Positions 59,321-64,000 of a stretch of DNA of 64,000 nt are shown here, in pieces. The notes below the pieces were generated by a model that saw only the letters and a program-made list of their open reading frames with translations, was not told the origin of the DNA and made no database searches. How positions within the stretch are numbered: the first letter of the stretch is position 1; the number at the start of each line of letters is the position of its first letter. Both the position numbers and the translations under genes were made by a program. Source of the DNA: Mycolicibacterium psychrotolerans (GTDB lineage: Bacteria; Actinomycetota; Actinomycetes; Mycobacteriales; Mycobacteriaceae); contig NZ_AP022574.1 in the NCBI RefSeq assembly GCF_010729305.1, positions 3,410,001 through 3,474,000 of the forward strand, given 5' to 3'.

Positions 59321-59842
59321 ATGGCACAGTTTTCGGTCAACGCGTCGCGCTTCGACCCCTATAAGAATTTCAAGTTCCGGGTGAAGTGGGACGGCAAGTA
59401 TGTCGCAGGAGTCAGCAAGGTCAGCGGTCTCAAACGCACCACCGAGGTGGTCGAACACCGCGAAGGTGGCGACCCGTCGACGTCGCGAAAGTCGCCGGGC
59501 CGCATCAAGTACGAGGCGATCACCCTCGAACGCGGCGTCACCCACGACCAGGGATTCGAACAATGGGCGAACAAGGTATGGAACTTCGGCTCCGGCCTTG
59601 GTGCGGAGGTGTCGTTGAAGAACTTCCGCAAAGACCTGATCGTCGAGCTCTACAACGAAGCCGGACAGGTCGTGTTGGCGTACAAGGTGTTCCGGGCTTG
59701 GGTGTCGGAGTACCAGGCGCTTCCCGATCTCGATGCCAACGCCAACGCCGTCGCGATCCAGCACCTCAAGCTCGAGAACGAGGGCTGGGAACGCGACTAT
59801 GACGTGGTCGAGCCTTCCGAGCCGTCATTCTCCGAGCCGTAA
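59321..59842 (+). CDS. eCIS inner tube protein
   Basis: 173-aa tail-tube protein (Afp1/Afp5, T4 gp19-like; COG of phage tail proteins with DPYKNFKFRVKWDGKYVAGVSK). The region GGDPSTSRKSPGRIKYEAITLERGVT and the late YKVFRAWVSEYQALPDLDANANAVAI are typical. Hexamers stack to form the tube inside the sheath. The ATG is 14 bp after the sheath stop. Only one tube gene is seen here; many systems have a second one nearer the baseplate. Confidence 0.92.
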   Translation: MAQFSVNASRFDPYKNFKFRVKWDGKYVAGVSKVSGLKRTTEVVEHREGGDPSTSRKSPGRIKYEAITLERGVTHDQGFEQWANKVWNFGSGLGAEVSLKNFRKDLIVELYNEAGQVVLAYKVFRAWVSEYQALPDLDANANAVAIQHLKLENEGWERDYDVVEPSEPSFSEP

Positions 59843-59853
59843 GGCGAACAGCC

Positions 59854-60528
59854 ATGGGGCCGCAGGTATCCGATGCGGCCGGACTGCTGGACCTCTGGGA
59901 ACGGGCGAGCAGTCTCGGCCCGATCAAACGCGCCCTCGCACTGGCCGAAGCCGGCGGCGGGGATGCGCGGACATTGCTGGACCAGCCCTATGGGCGCACC
60001 GGTCTGCACATCCTCGACCTGCGCACGAGCCTGTTCGGGTCTGCGCTGGAGGCGACCGCGACGTGCCCGCGCTGCGATGGCCGCGTCGAGTTCGCCGTCG
60101 ACGCCGGGTGGTTGCGCTCGCACGACGCCCGGTCGATACCCGATACCGAGCACCGTCCGCCGACGGCTGCCGACCTGCTGGCCGCCTCCAGATCAGTCGA
60201 TCCGTGCGGCGAACTGCGGCGACGCTGCCTGGGAACCGACGACCTGCCCGCGGCGCACGTGGCGCTGCTCGACGACGCGCTGGCGGCCGCCGATCCATTG
60301 GCCGAGGTCCTGGTCGACCTGAACTGCCCGGACTGCGGAACAAGCTTCGTGTCGGACCTCGACCTGGCGGCATTCGCGTGGGCCGAGGTCGATGCACGCG
60401 CCCGGCACCTGCTGCATGAGGTGGACGTGCTCGCCCGGGTCTACGGGTGGACCGAGCCGGAGGTCCTGGACCTCACCGAGTCACGCCGGGCCGCTTACCT
60501 GCGAATGGCGACGGGAGAGCCGGCATGA
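59854..60528 (+). CDS. eCIS zinc-ribbon protein (baseplate hub assembly-like)
   Basis: 224-aa protein. Cys71/Cys74 (CPRCDGRVEF) and Cys158/Cys161 (CPDCGTSF) form a split zinc ribbon. The C-terminus LLHEVDVLARVYGWTEPEVL then RRAAYL matches phage hub-assembly proteins of the gp26/gp51 type, which check tail assembly. The gene follows the tube gene by 11 bp and overlaps the next one by 4 bp. Likely an assembly factor and not part of the finished particle. Confidence 0.7.
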   Translation: MGPQVSDAAGLLDLWERASSLGPIKRALALAEAGGGDARTLLDQPYGRTGLHILDLRTSLFGSALEATATCPRCDGRVEFAVDAGWLRSHDARSIPDTEHRPPTAADLLAASRSVDPCGELRRRCLGTDDLPAAHVALLDDALAAADPLAEVLVDLNCPDCGTSFVSDLDLAAFAWAEVDARARHLLHEVDVLARVYGWTEPEVLDLTESRRAAYLRMATGEPA

Positions 60529-61172
60529 GCGGATTCCTGTCGCGGCTGGCGGCCCGCACCGGTGGTGCACCGGTGGGAATCACCCCCCGGGTGCCCTCGC
60601 TGTTCGGGCATACCGAGGCCCTCAGCGGCGAAACCCCTTTCGCGTTGGAGACGACGCTCACCGTGCCTGACCGCCACACCGACAGCTCCGTCGTGCGCGG
60701 CGTATCACCGGAGCCACCCACGCCCTCGATGCCGGTACGGACGACGCGACTCCCGCAGACCGTTGTCGATTCGGTGCCGCGCGACCCGATGTCGCCGCGG
60801 CCCGAAAGCCACCATAAACCGGTTCAGGCCCGGGCCGTCGGCACAACACCGGTTCCCTCCGTGTCGCCGCCGCCGCTCGCCGACACCGACCATGCGCAGC
60901 TGCCGTTGCGTCCCCGGCCGATCCTGCCGCAGGTGCCCGCAGCCCCCGCATTTCCTGCTTCGGCGCCGCCGCGGCCCGACCTCACGGCGGGGGAGCCGAC
61001 GAGAGAGACGGGCCGGGGCCCGGACGTCGTGCATATCTCGATCGGCCGCGTCGAGGTCCGGGCCGCCGCTCCAGCGCCGGTTGCCGTGGCGCCGGCGCCG
61101 ACCCGGCCGGACGCGTCCGCACCGACTTTGTCACTGGCGGACTACCTGCGTGGCGGGCGGGTGCAGCGATGA
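60525..61172 (+). CDS. proline-rich eCIS-associated protein
   Basis: 215-aa protein. A short N-terminal segment SGFLSRLAARTGG is followed by 130 residues of Pro/Ala/Thr-rich, probably disordered sequence, then the conserved-looking VVHISIGRVEVRA and LSLADYLRGGR at the end. Similar short Ile-Gly-Arg-Val-Glu-Val ends occur in proteins of other tail-like clusters. ATG overlaps the upstream stop (ATGA) and the stop overlaps the next ATG. Possible linker or scaffold; role unknown. Confidence 0.65.
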   Translation: MSGFLSRLAARTGGAPVGITPRVPSLFGHTEALSGETPFALETTLTVPDRHTDSSVVRGVSPEPPTPSMPVRTTRLPQTVVDSVPRDPMSPRPESHHKPVQARAVGTTPVPSVSPPPLADTDHAQLPLRPRPILPQVPAAPAFPASAPPRPDLTAGEPTRETGRGPDVVHISIGRVEVRAAAPAPVAVAPAPTRPDASAPTLSLADYLRGGRVQR

Positions 61173-62485
61173 GTAGCCAGCTCGCGCTGGCCGCCGTCAG
61201 CGCGGTCCTACGCAACCTGCTCGACGACGGCATGGTGCAGGCGGTGCCCGCGATGGGCGCGATCAAGGTGACCGCCATCGCCCCCGACGCGATCAAACTC
61301 GACGATCCCGACCTCGGGCCGAGCCTGAACCTGTTCCTCTACCGGGTCAGTCCCAATCAGGGCTGGCAGAACGGGATGCTGCCCGCCTATGGCCCGAACG
61401 GTGGCCGGACCAGCAACCCGCCGTTGGCGCTGAACCTGCACCTGCTGCTGACGGCATACGGTGCCAGTGACTTCCAGGCCGAGATTCTGCTGGGCTACGC
61501 GATGAGCATCTTGCACGAACACCCCGTGCTGGATCGCGCGATGATGCACCGCGCGCTGACCCCGACCGCGCTGGGGCCGTCGATCCTGCCGCCGGCCTTC
61601 CAGGCGCTGGCCGCATCCGACCTCGCCGATCAGGTCGAGGCGGTGACGTTGACTCTGGAACCGCTTGACACCGAAGGGATGTCGAGGCTTTGGTCGGCGA
61701 TCCAGTCACACTACCGACCGACAGCAGCCTATATCGCCTCCGTGGTCCTGATCGAGGTGAAGAAACCAGTGAGTACGGGACTGCCTGTGCTCAGCCGCGG
61801 TCCCGTCGACCCGGTCACCGGCGACGATGCCGGGGTATTCGTGCACCCGGATACGCAACCGCCGCTTCCGACGTTGTTCACCGTCTCGCCGCCCGACAAG
61901 CAGCTGGGGGCGCGGCTCGGCGACAAGATCCGGCTCGACGGAGTCCATCTCGACGGTTCGTCCGTCGACGTGCTGTTCGCCCATCCGCTGCTTACTGAGC
62001 CTCGGCTGGTCACCGTCGGGACCAACGATGTGTCCGCCCTCATCGACGTCGACCTGCCGACGGGTGGCGCTGCCGAGCAGCAGTGGCCGGCCGGGATCTG
62101 GACGGTGACGGTACGGCTGCTGGTTCCGGGGGAGACGGTGCCCCGCATCACCAACGGCGCGGCCATGATGCTGGCGCCCGAACCCGTTCTGAGCCCCGCC
62201 CCGACGGTGGCCCGCGACGCGGGCACCGGACGTGTGACGGTGACCCTTGGCGTGCGTCCCGAAGTGCGGCCATCGCAGACCGCGACACTGGGGCTGGGCA
62301 CTGCCGTGGCACCCGCTGATGCGCGCGCCACGGCCGCGTCGACGCTGACGTTCCAGTTCGGTGTGGTGCCGGACGGGCAACAATGGGCCCGGCTGACGGT
62401 CGACGGTGTCGAGAGCCAGCTCGTCGACCGGACCAAGACCCCGCCGACGTTCGATCCCACCCAACGGATCGCGGTGCCGGCATGA
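61169..62485 (+). CDS. DUF4255/Pvc16-type eCIS cap protein
   Basis: 438-aa protein. Residues 1-200 match the DUF4255 (Pvc16 N-terminal) domain: LAAVSAVLRNLLDDGM, LNLFLYRVSPNQGWQN, PPLALNLHLLLTAYG and LLGYAMSILHEHPVL. The remaining half is a beta-rich IPT/Ig-like region with repeated strands (LFTVSPPDKQLGARLGDKI, then VRLDG-type). In Afp and PVC the corresponding protein caps the sheath-tube end. The C-terminal extension is longer than in simple Pvc16. Overlaps both neighbours by 4 bp. Confidence 0.85.
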   Translation: MSSQLALAAVSAVLRNLLDDGMVQAVPAMGAIKVTAIAPDAIKLDDPDLGPSLNLFLYRVSPNQGWQNGMLPAYGPNGGRTSNPPLALNLHLLLTAYGASDFQAEILLGYAMSILHEHPVLDRAMMHRALTPTALGPSILPPAFQALAASDLADQVEAVTLTLEPLDTEGMSRLWSAIQSHYRPTAAYIASVVLIEVKKPVSTGLPVLSRGPVDPVTGDDAGVFVHPDTQPPLPTLFTVSPPDKQLGARLGDKIRLDGVHLDGSSVDVLFAHPLLTEPRLVTVGTNDVSALIDVDLPTGGAAEQQWPAGIWTVTVRLLVPGETVPRITNGAAMMLAPEPVLSPAPTVARDAGTGRVTVTLGVRPEVRPSQTATLGLGTAVAPADARATAASTLTFQFGVVPDGQQWARLTVDGVESQLVDRTKTPPTFDPTQRIAVPA

Positions 62486-64000
62486 GCGTGGTGAACGACG
62501 TCCAGCCCTCCGCTCCGAGCGACGCCGAGCGGGGCAGGCCAGCACTACTCGCCGAGATCGATCGACTCAAGACGGTGCTCGGTGGCCACCTCGCAGAGTT
62601 GCCGGTACACCCGCCGCCACACCCGTGCGCTGCGGACGGAATCGCCGATACCCTCGGCTTGTCGCCGTTCGAACGCGACGTATTGCTACTGGCGGCCGCC
62701 ATCGAACTCGACAGCGAGGCAGCCCAACTGGTGGCGGCGTGCGGCGGAAGCAGCGATGGCCGTCCGACCCTCGGGCTGGCCCTTGCGGCATTACCCGATG
62801 CGCACTGGGACGCGGTGTCGCCCGAACGCCCACTACGCCGCTGGCGGTTGGTCGATCTGGCCGGTGCAGGACCGCTGGTGACGCGGACGCTGGTGATCGA
62901 CGAGCACGTGCTGCACTGCCTTACGGGCATCGCAGACACTGCAGGAAGCCTGGACGGGCTTGCGCTGCCGCCAATCTCACCCGTCGTGCTGATGCCCAGC
63001 CAGCGGACGGCGGTCGAGGAGCTCGCGCGGGCGGCGGCTGCGCTGCCCGGCCCGGTGCTGCTGCGCGTCGATGGCGAAGACCGCGATGCGGCGATCGCCG
63101 CCGCCGCGGCCATCGCGCAGCGGCTCGGCCTGACGCTGCTTCGGGTTCGGGATGTGAAGCTCGCCGATGTCGATCTCTCCACGGCCGCAACACTGCTCGA
63201 CCGTGAGGCCGTGATGGGTGCTCGGCTGGTCCTCACCGGAGATCAGCGGCTGCTGTCGCAGCTCGGGGCGCCCATGGTCGCCACCACCAACCCGGACGTC
63301 ACAGATTGCGGCTCTCGGACCGTGCTGGCCCACACCGTCAACCTTGCAGGGGCCACGGAGCAGACCGAGCGATGGGGTGCAGCGTTGTCGGGGGCGTGGC
63401 AGGCAGACGCATCGCTGCGCCGCACCGCCGTCGACCTGGCCCACCACTACCGGCTGCCTGCACGTTCCATCGACGCCATCGCCGCGGAGTGGGCCGCCGC
63501 CACCGACCACAGCGCAGGCGAACTGCAACGTCTGACGCGAGAGCGGGCTCGGGTCGGTCTCGGCGGGCTCGCCGACCGTGTCGAGCCCCGTGCCGGTTGG
63601 GACGACCTGGTCGTGCCCGAGGGGCTCGCCTCGCTGCTGCGCGACCTGACCAATCAGGTCCGGGGCCGCAGCGTCGTCTACGAGGACTGGGGTTTCGGGT
63701 CTCGGTCGAACCGCGGCTTCGGCATCAGCGCGCTGTTCGCGGGGGAGAGCGGCACCGGAAAGACCATGGCGGCCGAGGTGATCGCAGCAGAATTGGGCCT
63801 CGATCTGTACCGCATCGAACTGTCGGCGGTGGTGAGCAAGTACATCGGCGAGACCGAGAAGAATCTGCGCCGGGTGTTCGACGCCGCCGAAATCGGCGGC
63901 GCGGTACTGCTTTTCGACGAGGCCGACGCACTGTTCGGCCGCCGGGGCGAGGTCAAGGACAGCCACGACCGTTATGCCAATTTGGAAGTGGCATACCTGC
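62482..64000 (+). CDS. eCIS AAA+ ATPase (Pvc15/Afp15-like), cut by the window end
   Basis: At least 506 aa with no stop before base 64000. Residues 1-400 are a helical and degenerate AAA-like region (SPFERDVLLLAAAIELDSEAA; LLRVDGEDRDAAIAAAAAI). The active ATPase has Walker A GESGTGKT at 63742-63765 (residue 421 on) and Walker B VLLFDEADALFG near 63903-63938. Such ATPases are a fixed part of eCIS clusters and are thought to disassemble or help load the complex. ATG overlaps the DUF4255 stop (ATGA). Confidence 0.88.
   Translation, partial: MSVVNDVQPSAPSDAERGRPALLAEIDRLKTVLGGHLAELPVHPPPHPCAADGIADTLGLSPFERDVLLLAAAIELDSEAAQLVAACGGSSDGRPTLGLALAALPDAHWDAVSPERPLRRWRLVDLAGAGPLVTRTLVIDEHVLHCLTGIADTAGSLDGLALPPISPVVLMPSQRTAVEELARAAAALPGPVLLRVDGEDRDAAIAAAAAIAQRLGLTLLRVRDVKLADVDLSTAATLLDREAVMGARLVLTGDQRLLSQLGAPMVATTNPDVTDCGSRTVLAHTVNLAGATEQTERWGAALSGAWQADASLRRTAVDLAHHYRLPARSIDAIAAEWAAATDHSAGELQRLTRERARVGLGGLADRVEPRAGWDDLVVPEGLASLLRDLTNQVRGRSVVYEDWGFGSRSNRGFGISALFAGESGTGKTMAAEVIAAELGLDLYRIELSAVVSKYIGETEKNLRRVFDAAEIGGAVLLFDEADALFGRRGEVKDSHDRYANLEVAYL

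Noticed and set aside
57711..64000. Prophage
   Set aside because: Sheath and tube genes are phage-like, but no capsid, portal, terminase or integrase is seen, and DUF4255 and the Pvc15-like ATPase are eCIS features. The missing downstream part leaves some doubt.
1..64000. CRISPR arrays, tRNA or rRNA genes, intact transposases
   Set aside because: I looked for regular repeats, T-loop signatures and transposase motifs and found none I could support by eye.

Overview
The window is about 64 kb of high-GC DNA from an actinobacterium, most likely a fast-growing mycobacterium (Mycolicibacterium type). The evidence is a WhiB4-type WhiB protein, a mycobacterial-type wax ester synthase/DGAT, a gene trio in the same order as M. 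tuberculosis Rv0569-Rv0570-Rv0571c with a DosR-like box, a Rip3-like site-2 protease, frequent GTG starts and many 4-bp ATGA/GTGA overlaps. I saw no rRNA, tRNA, CRISPR array or intact insertion sequence. All family assignments come from reading motifs, not from searches.

Layout. (1) 1-20 kb, general metabolism: maltokinase-like kinase and GT1 glycosyltransferase; alpha/beta hydrolase; GAF protein; Mn-catalase, MDR alcohol dehydrogenase and two acidic small proteins; an FAD oxidoreductase with a SRPBCC partner; a peptidoglycan amidase; a molybdopterin oxidoreductase facing a TetR gene; an ArsR-glyoxalase pair; a kinase fused to a second domain; WS/DGAT. (2) 20.5-28.9 kb, stress and metal(loid) block: WhiB4-like protein, a stand-alone proteasome-type Ntn hydrolase with T1/D17/K33, an arsenic cassette (arsC, ACR3, arsR, arsI, second arsR) with clear palindromic operators, a translationally coupled ArsR-PhzF-OCD operon, an SDR, and a CDF metal exporter with its ArsR/SmtB regulator. 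(3) 29-38 kb, a dormancy (DosR-regulon-like) island: DUF1918, class II ribonucleotide reductase NrdZ (frameshifted), phosphoribosyltransferase-hydrolase, universal stress protein, Rip3-like protease with CBS domains, a truncated acyl-CoA synthetase running into DUF2267, and small unknown proteins. (4) 38.2-45.1 kb, a purine/ureide catabolic island: allantoinase, NCS1 permease, Asp/Glu-type racemase, ureidoglycine aminohydrolase, a DUF6986 protein and an IclR regulator, with four copies of a TTCCA-N5-TGGAA operator in the two divergent promoters. (5) 45.2-54.5 kb, a catabolic gene cluster: Rieske oxygenase, three NTF2-like proteins, P450, CMD-family protein, aldehyde dehydrogenase, TetR and an amidohydrolase, with two decayed members (an SDR with an internal deletion and a ferredoxin that has lost a cluster cysteine). 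(6) 54.5-56.4 kb, a gene-poor decayed stretch. (7) 56.4-64 kb, the start of an extracellular contractile injection system (eCIS): two receiver-type regulators, contractile sheath, tube, a zinc-ribbon baseplate-like protein, a proline-rich protein, a DUF4255/Pvc16-type protein and an AAA+ ATPase cut by the window end.

The most exciting region is the eCIS, a headless phage-tail-like injection machine that is unusual in a mycobacterial genome and continues past base 64000. Next are the operator-defined ureide regulon with its unexplained DUF6986 enzyme, the free-standing proteasome-like hydrolase beside whiB4, and the marks of recent decay (NrdZ frameshift, SDR deletion, ferredoxin loss, FadD truncation, direct repeats of an SDR fragment around the PhzF operon).
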